Below, in pieces: positions 34,308-48,000 of a stretch of DNA of 64,000 nucleotides. Origin of the DNA: Augochlora pura (Eukaryota; Arthropoda; Insecta; Hymenoptera; Halictidae); the NCBI RefSeq assembly GCF_028453695.1, contig NC_135781.1:20893640-20957639 (forward strand), written 5' to 3'. The translations under genes and the position numbers were made by a program. The notes beneath the pieces were generated by a model. That model was not told the origin of the DNA and made no database searches. It saw only the letters and a list, made by a program, of their open reading frames with translations. Every line of letters begins with the position of its first letter. Position 1 is the first letter of the stretch.

Positions 34308-37285
34308 TTCTCTACAATAATTGGCTTCGCAGCCTTGTAATAGTAAAAGATCCTTTCCATATAATAGATTGCCGTAAAAATTAATTTACAAATCTCATCA
34401 AGTAATTCTGTCACTCATACATGGCTGACACTGCAGTTACAGTGTTAAAGAATAATAAGCATCGCGAATGTATGGGACTGCCTAATAGATATTTGAAAGT
34501 CACGGCGTTTCGTTGCAACTATGCCGCTTCCACGGCATGCAATGAAGACAGAAGGTCACCGAGATTCCGATGCATTGGAGCATCAAAGAAGAGGGCGAAG
34601 CCATTGGACCGAAAGCAGTCGGACTTTTCCGCGCGAGAAATTCGGCGCTCGGATGTTAAGATGTCCCTGGGCGTTACGACAATATCTTCGACCCCACGGC
34701 GAGTAGCTATTAGCCAACGTTATGAGCTGTTGATTCTGGCCACGTAGTGGCCCCCTAAGCTGCCGGGGTCCCGGGGACTTGATTTATTGATATCGCATGC
34801 AAAGCCCACCCCTGTGTTCTCCGATATACCCTCGCTCTACACCCCCACCACTTCCCGTCGCCCTGTTCCACCAGCTACAGTCCCTTTCCTGGCGCGGTAA
34901 AGCACGCTATAGCCATCTCATATGTGCCCATAAATTAGTACTTTAGCATTAGAGCGCGATGCGCGCTTGCGCCTCCGACGCACACGTAGCAACGCGTTAC
35001 CTGCGAGAGAAACGGCAGCAGAAGCGAGACAGCCGGCCACCGTGGAGTAGGGGGTGGAGACACCCTCTGCTAACATGCAGGGATTATACGAATCTAATTG
35101 GATATATGGGATTTACAGGCTCCAGTGTACTCCAGGTATTGCCAGAAAGCGATCGTCGGATTTCTACGGCGAAAGGCGGTTTGTTATGAGCCACCAACTT
35201 GCAAGGGCTATGGAAAACCTTTGCTCATGCTATAATAATGTTTTTTTTTTATAATCGTTACTCCGATCGATGAGCATCAGCTGCATTTCAAAATTCTGTC
35301 TTCAATGTACAGAAGAAATTATATGAAGCTCATTAATGACAATAGAAATGCGCATAGAAGCTGAGCTGATGCAACCCGGAGGTGGTTTATTATTTTTCCC
35401 AAATTGAGAGGGATCAGTTAAATTTGATTCATCAGCTATTAGAACCCTTGATACGCCATGCCTGTACGAAATATTTTCCCGTGGGACAACTAATCTACAA
35501 ACAAATGAAAGTGGTAAAACCTATGTGAATCATTTAATCTACCGAGTATTGATACCGTCAGATCAATTCTACATTTGGATATAGAAAAAAGGTGTTCTGG
35601 AATCAATATCGTATCCATGCAATGAAAATCTTAATGCAAACCATCTTCAGGGCACGGAGGGGCATGATTAATCTTTATCCGTATATCAGCTGCTAAGTAA
35701 TACTTGATTGTTCTTGCGTGTAGCATTCGTTTGAATAGCAGACGGCAATTCGTCATTCATGAGACAGTGTTACAATTGGGAAAACGAACACACGATTCTA
35801 CGCGCGGATATCTAAGCGCACAGGAATATCGTCTCGTCCTGCCAGGATTTTGGCTATCGTTGGATGAGGCTTTAGGCACATCTGGCACGTCCGTTGTCTC
35901 TCAAGGATGGACGGTCGTGACGAGAGAATGGCATTAGAGCTGGGTGGTGTTAAGTGCACGGCGATCGAATAGGTGTGCGTGGAACTCCCATTGGCGCAGC
36001 GGCCGTCGGTGAGGTTGCCCAACACACCCACGCAAGATGGAATCGAAGCTGGCTCGCGCGAGACGGGAAAGATACTACTTTGCTACCCCCCCTTGATCTT
36101 TAGAATATGCAGCGATCTCGCGCCCCTTTGTCCCGCCGCGATGTCAATGTTTCTTGCGGCATCCGTGGGTGTGGTTGTGTCGATTTCACGGTACATCTAC
36201 GCCAGAACTACGGCTAAAAGCCCGTGGATAATTTGCAGTTACACGCCGCGTGAGCATCGACGATGCAAGCCAGAAGAGGGAAAAAGCACAAGGGACTCTG
36301 CAGAGGCATATATCGCGCATTATCACGTGCCCACCCTCTCTCTCGCGCCGTAGCCGATGCAGCCCGCGGTACACGTACCGTAGAACTTCCGTTAATTAAC
36401 GCAGGTGAATGCTAATGACTCCTGTTATGAAATAACTGCACGTAAAACGAGAGCTTTCGTCGACCGGCCCCGATATCGTAGCCTCCTCAAACGATCAGTC
36501 GTCTCTTGGATGAGTTAATGGCTTTGCTGTTCCTAGACAAGATTGTTCATTTGTCGACGGATACTTATTTGACGGCACTCCCGTTGTCGTTGAGATTACG
36601 TTGGTCATTTGAAACGATTGAAAATTTGAAAAAATCTTACCTAAATTGAAAGCGAAGTTAATAGTATGAGATATTCATTTAGAATCATAGTGATTTTACT
36701 TCTGTTACTCCGATGTTTCTTCATTTTACAATTTAAAAAATAATCACAGCAGCTTCTTTAATCATGTATTCTAAGGAGAATAGATTATTAGAAAAGATGA
36801 ATAGAATAATTTACCGAGAGTTTATTAGTAGTAATAGCATTTCGGTAATGTGATTGTAGATAAAAGTCTGTTACCAACTGTGGAATTTGGAGTTTAAAGC
36901 AATTATGGTTTGTGTAAATTTTCGGTAAACATTATTTTCATCACAAAGAAGCGGTTAGTTAATGAACGAAATTTTTCCACTCTTTTCATTGCCGTACAGT
37001 TAAATGTGTCAATGCGAAGTGGTACAAAAATCCGCAGTTTAATGGTCAGTTTTCTGTTTTATCTGGAACGAATATTCACAAAAGTTTAATGAGGCAGTAG
37101 TTGTATAATTGCATCGTCCTCTGAATCGTTATTTTCGTCTTAAACATTATATATTTATTTTACCCTCAATGTAGGTTTTTGAAACAAAGTTAGCAAATTG
37201 TATTGAACCAAAGCGAAGTGAAACGAAGCTATTGGAAGTTTAGTTAGTTCCGTGTAAAATTGACAATAATCCTTTGGTTCTTTCA
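34308..37285 (-). other. otp homeodomain intron, GC-elevated blocks
   Basis: Positions 34500-35070 and 35790-36480 are GC-richer than their surroundings and contain several overlapping frames without domains. They are candidates for regulatory DNA rather than genes. The remainder is AT-rich and featureless. Confidence 0.4.
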
Positions 37286-37343
37286 AGTTATGAGTGAGTT
37301 ATAAGTTTAAGTTATGAGTAAGTTATAAGTTTAAGTTATGAGT
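37286..37343. repeat. 24-bp tandem repeat, 2.4 copies
   Basis: Unit agttatgagtgagttataag plus ttta (37286-37309) is repeated at 37310-37333 with one base change, followed by a ten-base partial copy. Confidence 0.95.
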
Positions 37344-40300
37344 CTGGTTCATTTAAGTGACGTAAGTCACATTTTCGAACATGTTTATTTACGTCTTGAA
37401 ATGTAATCTTATACAAGCGAAATAAATCATAAAGTTAGTATAAATGAACTTAAATTTTAATTATCTTAACATTAAATTTGCTCAGTAAACGACAGATGCA
37501 TAGTAAACTACAACGCTTTTTGTTTCTCACAAGAAGGGGAACGTGACTTGAGTCATTAGTTCTTTGGCTCCGTCATTCATGATAAACCACAAGCCCACCG
37601 GTATTATTCATAAATGAATACCGACAGTCTAATGTATCCGTCTCGATCATTAGCAGTTTTAATACTTTTAAGCATTTTCCATGAAATATAATAGTACCGT
37701 GCGTCAGATAATACCGATGAAATCGCTCCACGTTTATGCACAACGTGTGTTCGCATCGATGGCTATCGACGAGCATAGATATCTATGAAATTGTGTTAAT
37801 TACAAATATCACTATACGGTCCCTGCTATGACGGGAATGAAACTATCGTACCCTATGTCACGCGGACAAAGCTGATTCGTACGAACTGTTCCCGGACTAA
37901 TTGCATACCAGGCATGATCGATAGATTCTCGTCCATTAAATTCATACATAGATTAAAAATCGCGCACTATCGTCATCGAAAGGTCCCAAATTGATGACTC
38001 TGCTATCGGCCTATCTGTCGAATAATACCGTACGAGAACGTTCGAGATTGAAAGGCGAAACTTTGAAAGAAACGCGTTAGCTCTTCAAATCCTATATGCT
38101 ACTTTAAATAGAAATTTCAATCTTTTGAAGCCATGCGTCTTCATTTTTTAATAATGTAACTGCTAACTTACAGAAGCAATATTATTTCATTATAAAAACA
38201 TTCTTTCCTGAGAAGATTTACGCTAGATCCATTGAACACCAAAAAGTAAGATTTTCAGAATATGTGACCAGGTATCTTTGAAAAGTATAGTTATATATGC
38301 CGTATATGTTTCATTTACTTTATAATTTTTATGACGTGCCATATTTTAATTGATTGTTATTATAATACGAATACGAGTGAACCATTACCATTTATTGCAC
38401 TTGGCGGATATAAACACCCGCATTTAGAAACTTTTCCCTATGCCTTTTACGATTCGGACGGCGGTAAAATTATGTGATTGTCTACTTAAATATACTTAAC
38501 TAAAATGTGCATTCGAAACATCTGAAATGGTATCGCGGCCCCTGAGAGCAAAAATAAATACGCAGATCTCAAATGATGCACTGCATAAAAGAAACATTTG
38601 ATACTGTATAAAATACGTGCACTGCGATTAATGTTCCGAATGCAAGACAGCTTCGAAGTAATTTTCCAAAAATAAATTTCTCACGTTTCCGATAAGTAAC
38701 GACCGCGTCGTCGGTGAACAGCAATTGATATCGATTTATTAAAAGCACCATTTAAGACAGAAGTGTTTGAATTCGAAACCCAGAAATTAAAAACAAAATC
38801 ATAAAGTAGTTCAGTGTACATTAGTAATTCAAATTAAGTACAATTATAATACCGTGAAGTATGTAATATTGTGACTTCTGTGGTGATTCAAGCGTTAATA
38901 CGGGGGTCTCGGTACTAGAAGGGGTTTGAATTCTCGAACAGGAGCGAATTCTAGCGTCAGGCGTTTGGATCGAACCGTGGACACACCTTTCGATGACTAA
39001 GGCGGCCTGACGGATGCCTTTCGTGGGAATAATACGTGTGTTCGAAACGGGTCGGACGTTCAATTAGGAACATTGCTTTTTAAAAATTGATCAATCACGG
39101 TATCGTTTGCTGGAGGCTCGTGCGCCACCGGCAGCTGTTCCCAGAGAGCACCTGGAAGCCCTGCGGGGGTGCTGGCGAAGGCAATCAGCATCGGTCGCGA
39201 CGATGACTCGAGCCGGTATTGAATCGAAACGCCATCGAAATTCAATCGAGAACCCCACCAAAAAATTCCGCTCGATGTTTTCGCGCGCTCAAAAGAATTT
39301 CTGCTCGTTTGTACAATAAACACCGGCTCCGAGGTACTTTGTGATACCTGTACGCGATTTCCGTGACGAATTTCATTGGTACAAGTAAAAATCTCGTGTT
39401 TTTACGCCGTCGTGTATTTCTGGCTTTCGTGGCTTATTTTAAATAGAATGTTTCGTCGGTTTCCAGATACAAACCGGCATCCGCGCTTAAATACTGCAGC
39501 CTAAATTAAATGCTAGCCATAATTAGAAACTAATTCGAGAGAATCCGTGTCGGTTTTATGTACTGCACCGTCTGAAGTGTCCGTAAAGTTTCGATCAATT
39601 TCAGGCGAAAGAAACATTTATTATCGACTCACGTATTAATTGATATTGTCACATGAAAATCACAGAACCGGAAAACGTAAATAAGGTATTCCAACATATA
39701 AATCGTTTATTTGAAATAATAATAATTTATACCGTAATTCTTTGAAGGCGAGGATTTTTAAAGTATTAACAAAATTGTCTTCAGAAAAAGATTTTAGCAA
39801 TGAAAGAAGTGAAGAGAATGTATTCTAATTTTTCGTTACAAACATAGTTAAATTATATTCCTGCAACTTCTGAAATGAGACGTATGATTCCGATGTCGTC
39901 TGTATGTCGACATTCGTCTTGAATGTGTTGAAGAACTATGGCCAGTGCAATGCAGCGTAAGTAAGTACAAACAAATATGATTACGGTGTGTACATTTTAA
40001 AAATATTCCTTATTCTGACTGCTAGAAACAGACTTAGAACTCGACGTTTAACAGGTAATATCTACAGACGTCAGCATCGATTACGCGGATATTACGCAAT
40101 CGTTTTGTTTAGATTTACTGATTAGTTTCGTTGGACAGACTATAAACGCCCCTATTAATACAGTACTTAAAGGATTATAACATAATAAAATTAGTTACAT
40201 CAATTTATCAGTATACATAGGATTGTTTTATTTTGTATTTTACTCCTCCCATGTTCTCAAATTTCACTTTCGAATTTTCTACCCTCAATTCAATCACTCC

Positions 40301-41090
40301 ATTGACTTCAAATGGTCGAGTGTCTTCGAACTCGCAATGCACTCCTGGTATTGAGCCATTGTTATTAATAACAAGTGACAAACTTCTGGGAATTTATTTG
40401 CAATAAATTGAAGCCGATTAATGAGATTTGTGAGGCCTTTAGAGGAATTCCAAAAGAAATAATTATTTTCATATCTCTATAAGCTATAAAAAGGCGTTGA
40501 ACGTTTATTTTCAACACTGAAGTATACATTAGATGAAAATAGGTATAATTGAAACTACTTAAATATAGAAAACATCTAACTTAGTATTTTCTTTCAATTA
40601 ACTTCGTTTTGCCGTATTGTTAAGAATGTTATAACTTATATTCTTCTCCCCATAAGGCTATCTTTCACATTTTCTCGTCTCAGCAAAATTACATATTTAC
40701 ATTCAAGTTAATTGCAATTTTCATGTTATTTTTCACTAGCAGTTCCATTCATATTGCAAAACTATCTCTAGTAGATGATCTAAAATAATTTGTTTTCATG
40801 AGATAACATAACAACACTTTTATAGCGGTTCTTCACGATAGGAGTTAAAAATTCTACAGGAATAGTTGTCCTTTTGACAGATGCAAGTACTGAAGAATGT
40901 ATTCGGAAACGAGAGGTGCCTGTATATTTCGATTCCTGCTTGTAAATGCTACGAAAACACCGACTGCCGCGAGCGTTATTAAAAAGTGATGTAAAGTGAA
41001 ATTTTTACATCTGTCGTACGTGTTGTGGCTTCTCAGAAAAACGTGAACCGGATCTTTTCATTTTATTTTCATGTGTGAATCGAGCAGGCT
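37344..41090 (-). other. otp homeodomain intron, AT-rich
   Basis: No supported coding frame, RNA gene or element. A moderately GC-rich block at 38870-39500 contains short overlapping frames only. Confidence 0.45.
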
Positions 41091-41345
41091 TAGTCTAACG
41101 CGGGCGAAGAGTTTCTCGAGTCGAGAGGAGGGCCCGAAGAGGGCAAGAGGCAAGGTTCGTCGAGGTTGGGGGTGGCCCGAAGGTTAGGGCGAGGTTTAGG
41201 GGATGGAGGAGGCGGCGAGACCTCGTAAAGGGGGTTTCAACGGGCGCTGATATAAATTGAGCTTGCCATCAAGGCAAGCGGCGGGATCTGGCCAAGACCC
41301 CAAGATATATAGAAGTAGCTTTCAGCCCGCCATTGAAGAATAGTT
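41091..41345. promoter_or_regulatory. G-rich, strand-asymmetric island with TATA-like and hairpin elements
   Basis: The plus strand from 41100 to 41240 is strongly G/A-rich with several runs of three to five G. It is followed by tataaatt near 41251, a 7-bp-arm hairpin GCTTGCC...GGCAAGC at 41261-41279, and a tatata sequence near 41307. The combination is promoter-like but no transcript is evident. Confidence 0.3.
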
Positions 41346-44300
41346 CGACTCACTTCGCGGAAAAATGCCCGGAATCGCCGCAAAGCGGGATAACGTTTTT
41401 CTTCGGAGAATTACCCCATGCGAGCCGAAGGGGCGAGAACTTTTCACCGGATGAAAACTTAATTCATCGCTCATGGTTCCCGCGTCCCTCACGGACGAAT
41501 TCCCAGCTCGATCGGCGCAGCGCCGCCGAGCGTATGGATCTTCTTCTTCTTCCGGTTACGATCCCGCGACGGGTCAAGTGGAACTAGACGGCCACTGATC
41601 GGACAACTTTCGACGAGAGCCGAGAGCGGAATATACGCTCGCGGAACGATCGAGCCGTCGAAACGGCGCCGCAATTAATAAACAATCGACCCTACGGTAT
41701 TTTAAACGGTATCATAATTAATCGAATTCATGCGAGCCGGAATGGTAACGATTATAAAATGGTTCATTACGGAGTAATGAATCACGTCAAACTAATAACT
41801 GTAAATTTTCAATTTGCGCGACTTTGTCGAAATTCGTTGTAAAATTTCAACTTCGAAATTACAATGGATATTGCGGTTATCATAATTCGAGTACGCAGCA
41901 TCACGTCCGAACGATTCCGTGCGAATTATATGAAACGGTCGATGATTTTTCTTCTTTCGCGTCGAGTAGAGAGAAATCTGATTCGATGCCGGGAGAGGGG
42001 CTAATATTTAATGAAAATAAATACTACATAAGTTTAGGCGATGCGGCCTTGATTGATGACGGTGGTTGGGCTCCTGTCCGAGGGTGGCAAGACGCATTAC
42101 CCGGACCGCCCAGTGTTTCATGCTGCGTTACGTCGTCAGGAGGGACATTTTCGTCGGGCCATTAGTGGGTCGTCGTGATCTAACCGCCGCGCAGAATTAA
42201 AAATCGGGGATAGCTCCTGAAATTCTTTCACTGTTACGCTACACTGCGCTGATAAAATCTACAATAATCCGTCGGTGCAATTCTTTAGGTGTTCATCGTT
42301 CTCGCAAGTCTATAAATGCAATAGATTGATCAGAAACTTCTCTCATTAATATTCGATGAGGATGCTTACTTATTTACGAAGACGGAAGAAAATTGTCGAC
42401 CAAAGCGATACGATGTACGGATTCACGATGATTAATTTAACAAAGTGGAAATGTTCAGACTCTCTCGACGAAAAACCAGCAGTACCGTTTGGGCAATTAG
42501 ATAATTGTTAATTACGAACTGCGAATTATTTCGGTTCGTCGCTATGACAAATGGTTCACAAGTTAGTACGTTTCGGTTGAACTTCTATCAAAGCGTTTAC
42601 TATCGGCAGCGGTACAACAAATTGCACATTTCGCTCTGTAGCACAGGAAACTTCATAAAGGGCGCAGAACAGCCGATAAAATGCATACTTGCAGCTCTGG
42701 CATGCACGACGGACCGTAAACTTGATCCATTTATACTTTATTATTATTTCACGGAGGCAATATCGTTGGCTTCGGATGTTCGTCGTCAAATTAGCACGAA
42801 TTGCCCCTGGAACTGGATTTATCCCCCAGAGTAAGTGCGATCGCAAAAATCTGTGCTCTCCTGTTCGTATATAGGGGAACTTTCCAGTGGATCATTTCAC
42901 CGAACGTTCTCCTTTTGTTTAGTCAATAATTTCCGACATTAATTACAATGCTACCTGCGATCATTAGTATCAATCAAGATTATTCCACTTAATTTTATCA
43001 ATGCAGTTTCTTTCGTTTTTGCCAATAACTGTGTAAAGTTATGTAACTAGCGGATCTTTATATAAAATAAAAGTTATTTACATTAACGTAAGAAGTGGAT
43101 ATTGCACAGAATTCTTCCGTTCCCGGTGGACTTTAATATGGTTCCAAATAATATGATAGTATCTTTACACAGTCTAGTTATAACGCAACTGCGGTTGTTC
43201 ATACATGTCTTCGTTTCTGCGGATCATTTTATAAATCCTCAAAAAGGAAGATTTCTAATGAAATGGAAGAACAAATTTTTGCTCCATAAATGTAACAGTG
43301 TCGTGATCGTCTAAACATCTGCTGTATTTCCTTCGACGATCGAATACATTACCTTCATTGAAAGATAAACTTTCAGAAATGAACAAAATACTTTATTACC
43401 ATTATTGTTATTATTTTCTAAATAAATCAGGTAAATTACCTTACTGATTACAAAACATAATACGAATTTAATTAGAGCGTACACAGTGTCAAATGCATCA
43501 AAGATATGACTAGCGCAGAAAAAATTAATGTTGTCGCTACAAATTTTATACTTTTAATAATTCTATCGATACAGTTATTAGGTTTGTGCATAAGAAATGT
43601 CGGATTTTCAGATGCATAGCAGTAACTCCATATCTCTTTTTGAATGGTGTTTATTTCATCGAAATATGACTGATTTGCTTGGATATACTTTCCTTTACAA
43701 GTTTTTAATATATAAAAAAGTTTTTATATATTTTTAAAAAAGTTTTGGTCTTTTGAATAAACTCAACTTGTAAAAAGGTCACATCGAAACACAGAAGTGT
43801 ATAAAAATTCTTTACTTTCATAATGCAGACAGGTGCGCCATATTTAAGCGTGATAACAATCCTACATTTCATATGCATCATTCGAATATATTGACCATAA
43901 AGCGTGTAACGGGCTTCTTCTTTCACAGATAAAAGAAATGTTTGATCTTCGTGATGATGCGTGATCTACTTGCGCGGCGGATTCCACAATTTTCTGAACG
44001 CCCGAAATTGTCTTCTTCGTGAATCGTTGACGGCGCTGTCACCGGCGGGAATCATCGGCGAATATCGAGACCCAGCTCGTCGCGCATCGCGGCTGTGAAA
44101 TTATTCAGGGCCGGTAGTCGTCATAACAAAATGGGCGTTAGATGATGCTCCCTAGGGTGATCGCGGCGACATAGTTTATCCATTGAGGGCCCCGCATTCT
44201 CCTCCACGTCTATCCGTGGCCCGTGTACACGGGGATGCTTTTCTCCCGACGCGACGTGTTACGCGCGCGTCCCGCGCGCTGGTGTGCGGGGGCTCGTACG

Positions 44301-46400
44301 TGTACGAGCGGAGCCCAGCGTGATATTTTTCGGCTGGCGACACGTAAGAGCTAATATCGCGGTCTATGCATATTTATACGGCATTAAAAATCACCCCTCC
44401 CTTAAAATGCATAGGCTGTTGCATAGCAGACGCGCTGAATCTTCGTCGGCCAGCCTAGGCTAAAGCGTTTGTCATGCCGAGGCTGTTGCCGCCGCCTCGT
44501 TCCCTTTGAACTTTTACTGTTTCATTGAGACTTTACCATTCCGTCCACAATTCCCGGCATTTCCGCAAATCTCTGTAGCCCTTAACCGGTTGTCGTTACA
44601 TTTGTTCCAAGTTACGAACATCCGAATTTTCATTTTTCGATTGCAATCATTTCTCGGACGAATCAGCAAAATACTTATTCCGTAAATATGTTGAATGCTC
44701 ACATATTCAGAACGAGAGAATAGAATTGTATGCCGACTTAAAGTTGCATTCTTTCGTTAATAATTTCAGCTGGTCGAAAATAATGTATTGACGTTACTAA
44801 ATGTTTTTAACTTTTTTGCTGCTTGACGCTACAAATACTCATTTTTCTCACCAGTGAAGTGATTTGTGTATCAGGCTACTTTTTCAAAGTAACTAAAGCA
44901 GATTAATCACAATTTATAATTTGACAACAATTGATTAGCACAATTACCTTGAAATTAACGATATGGAAAAAATATTGCTTGTTCTAAGATCTATATGAAT
45001 GTATAATTACGGATAGTTATAATATCAAATACTATTTCTCTGTGCATTGACGCATTAACAAATCGCTCTTTCAAATCACGTAATTGTAGAGTAATCTTTA
45101 CCTTTGTTCTTTCGAATTCCATTTCTTCTGTTCTTTTAAATAACATGATTACGTAAAACTTGATGGAATTAATATAAAATTGCTACTTTTTTAAGAACCC
45201 GATAACATTGTAAGCAGATTGGAAGTTTTCACGGGAACTCCCATTCTCAGAAACAATTATACACATGATAGGACGATAGAACTATTTTCTGTCGTCAAGC
45301 AGAAAATTCCTTGCGGTAGAAATAAATTAGAAGCGCCATTAATATTCGTTAATACAAATGTTTCTTTGCATCCGGGAGCGTACGCAAAGAGCGTAGACGA
45401 TACATCAAGTCACATTTCACGCGTAATGTCAGACTACTGTCTGCTCCGACCGTGCATTCTTATTCTCGTCCCAGCTGGACGTTGATTTATTTTTTTTTAC
45501 GCCGGTTCGATACCGGTTCGATGACATTCGCGCGTGTAACAGGCTAGAAACAATGCGGCAGTGATTTAACACGGGGACAGAGACCATGATCGAGAGTGAT
45601 TCGCGTTCCGGCGGAGCTTGACGCGCGCATGTTTGATGCGCCGTCGTAAAACACTCGATTGCTGCGTACACGTGTCTGGTTATACGGTGGACGCATCCGC
45701 GTAAATGATCAGTGATAGTTTACGGGATGGGCAGACATTTTGCGGATGGAAATTTCATATCGATCATAGAGACGGTTTTCGACGCCCGATTCAATGCGTG
45801 GTCGTATTTTTCAAACCTTTTTTTTTTGTTTAGCTCCGGCACCAAGTGAAATTAACCCTTTCGCGTTCGTAGATTGTTGTAACGAACAATTTTTACAACG
45901 TTACTGTTATTTACAGAATTTCAGTTCAGGTTTTTGCTCGCATTAATATTGCATTGTTGTTGAGATTTGTTTCATTTTGGTACATGATGTCGATTGGGTC
46001 TCCTAGTTGGCAAATGACGCAACTCTCGTTTTTTACTATTGTAAAAATTGGACATTTGTGTAGTACTTTCTAAAACAATAAAGTGAGAGGACAGTAATTA
46101 TGAAAATATAATTCAATACAAAAACTGTATTTCGTTCAACAGTCGATGAACAACATCGTAACGAATAATGAAGTGCCATTCTCTCATTGAATTACGACAT
46201 TTTTTTCTTGTAGAAAAGAGAGTCATGCTATATGACAATTAATGTAGAAGTAATTTAAATTTATTTTGAAAGTGACTGCAAGAAAAGTAGTCGACACTTT
46301 ACAATAAACGCATGTATAATGAGGCTAAATTCTAAGCTCTATCTTAGGAACTAAAAAATATTAAGGGAGAGATAATTACATTGCTCATGATAAGCTAATA
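41346..46400 (-). other. otp homeodomain intron, mixed composition
   Basis: Blocks at 41350-41800 and 43960-44520 are GC-elevated. The second holds a palindromic GCTCGTACGTGTACGAGC at 44292-44309 and TAAT/TTAAAA-rich edges. No exon with matching otp phase is found. Confidence 0.4.
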
Positions 46401-46850
46401 TTGTGACAAAATTTGCAAATGTTTTATTGCGAATTTTGCGCGACGATACCTGTACAAGTGGCACCATCTTTCTGGCTCGAGTCTTTTTCCCGGGATGCAA
46501 AGTTCGAAACTGGAAGCAAAGGAGATCCAGCTTCGAACGTTGCTGGTAGAAACCAACTTTCCGAACAGACGCTGAAACCATTTCCCCCATTTCTCAGGAC
46601 AAGACAATAACGAACTACATTTACCCTCGGTGCAGTCACTTGTTTGTCCCCAAGGATGGCCGAATGACACCGCCATTCGTCCAAGTCCCGTGGGATACTT
46701 TGAAAGTAATACCCAACATCCGCCACCACGGACCGTCGTCTCCCAGGACAGCATATGTGACTTTTAGCAGTCGGAACGTGCTGCCTGCGAGCACGGACAC
46801 AGATTTCGACTTTGCTGTTGATCCCCGGAATTAATCGAACCGGGGTGGAT
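46401..46850. other. Unassigned block open in several frames
   Basis: This block of about 450 bp is less AT-rich than its flanks and is open in at least three overlapping frames. On the minus strand the frame over 46424-46729 runs to a TACAG-GTATCG donor-like site near 46450. On the plus strand 46640-46834 encodes DGRMTPPFVQVPWDTLKVIP. The phases do not fit otp. It may be an exon of an unknown nested gene or a decayed element; I do not recognise a domain in either reading. Confidence 0.25.
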
Positions 46851-48000
46851 TCGAGAAAGATTGCACCGCTCGCAATAAACCTGGATTACCAGCGTACTTA
46901 TCAGTAGACCGCGATTTTTTATACAAAATAAAAACTGTCTGCATTCAAGACGCAGCAGCACAGTAATTTATCTTCTTAAACTTTTGTACTCGGAGAGATG
47001 CATTTTATATGTATAAAATTGATTATTCTGACTCGCGCAACAATTACACAGTTTTTAAAATAAAAACAAATTTGATAATGTTAAAATTATTTGAATAAAA
47101 AATAAAATTATATTTTTAAACGTTGTATAACAATTTTAAGTGGTGAATCGAAGTCACCATTCAATGCAAAGAATTAATAATTTTAATCGTCATACATGTC
47201 TATACTATTTTGTTTTTAAACTGTCCATTTTTCACTTTTGAAAAAGAAATGTAACATAATTTTTTAAAAACAAAATTAGTAGCGTCGTGACTATACATAT
47301 TACATATTATTACAATAGCACCTCGATTATCCAAGCTTTTGATATTAAAATTTGTGATTGTAAAAATTATTGCAGTTATTCACATGTAACACTATTTACC
47401 GTGCAAATTAGTAAGAGCTTAATCGAGTACTGTATATAAGTAATTTGTTCTATTATTCAAACGTACATGTGATTCTATTCTGTTCGGATAAAAAAGTTAT
47501 TACAGCACTTTACAAGGTCCAATCACAAGAAACGTAACACGTGCCGTTTGAATAATAATAATGTCATAAAATAATTTTTTAAGACCTTCTCCGTCGAGTC
47601 TGACTCGACACCGTCGTTTGCACTAATGATTGTTTATTGATTCACATCATATTCATGACTAAATTGCTTTATGCAAAAATACAAATTGTGCTTGTCGATT
47701 ACAGGAAACAAGATCTGCATAAATACGTTTTCGTATTTTGAATAATTTTAATGAGCTGTAAGTGATACAATCAGAACGTTAAATTCTCAAACAAATGCAT
47801 TACCGTTGTTGTCTATTCATGCATAATGTCACAATTACATGACATGTAAAGACAATTGCACAACTTCTCAATTGTTCTAATCAGATTGCAAAATTACATG
47901 CGCGATTACGTCTGAATAATCTAATTCTCAAACAAAAGCAAGTAACTTTGTAGTGCAAAGGGTTGTACTCTCTTGAGAAATATTGGATAAAATTCAAGTG
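46851..48000 (-). other. otp homeodomain intron, AT-rich
   Basis: Nothing recognised. Confidence 0.5.

Noticed and set aside
41824..42165. 113-codon plus-strand frame
   Set aside because: Starts at a TTG, no domain, and crosses from AT-rich to GC-rich composition without any splice signal.
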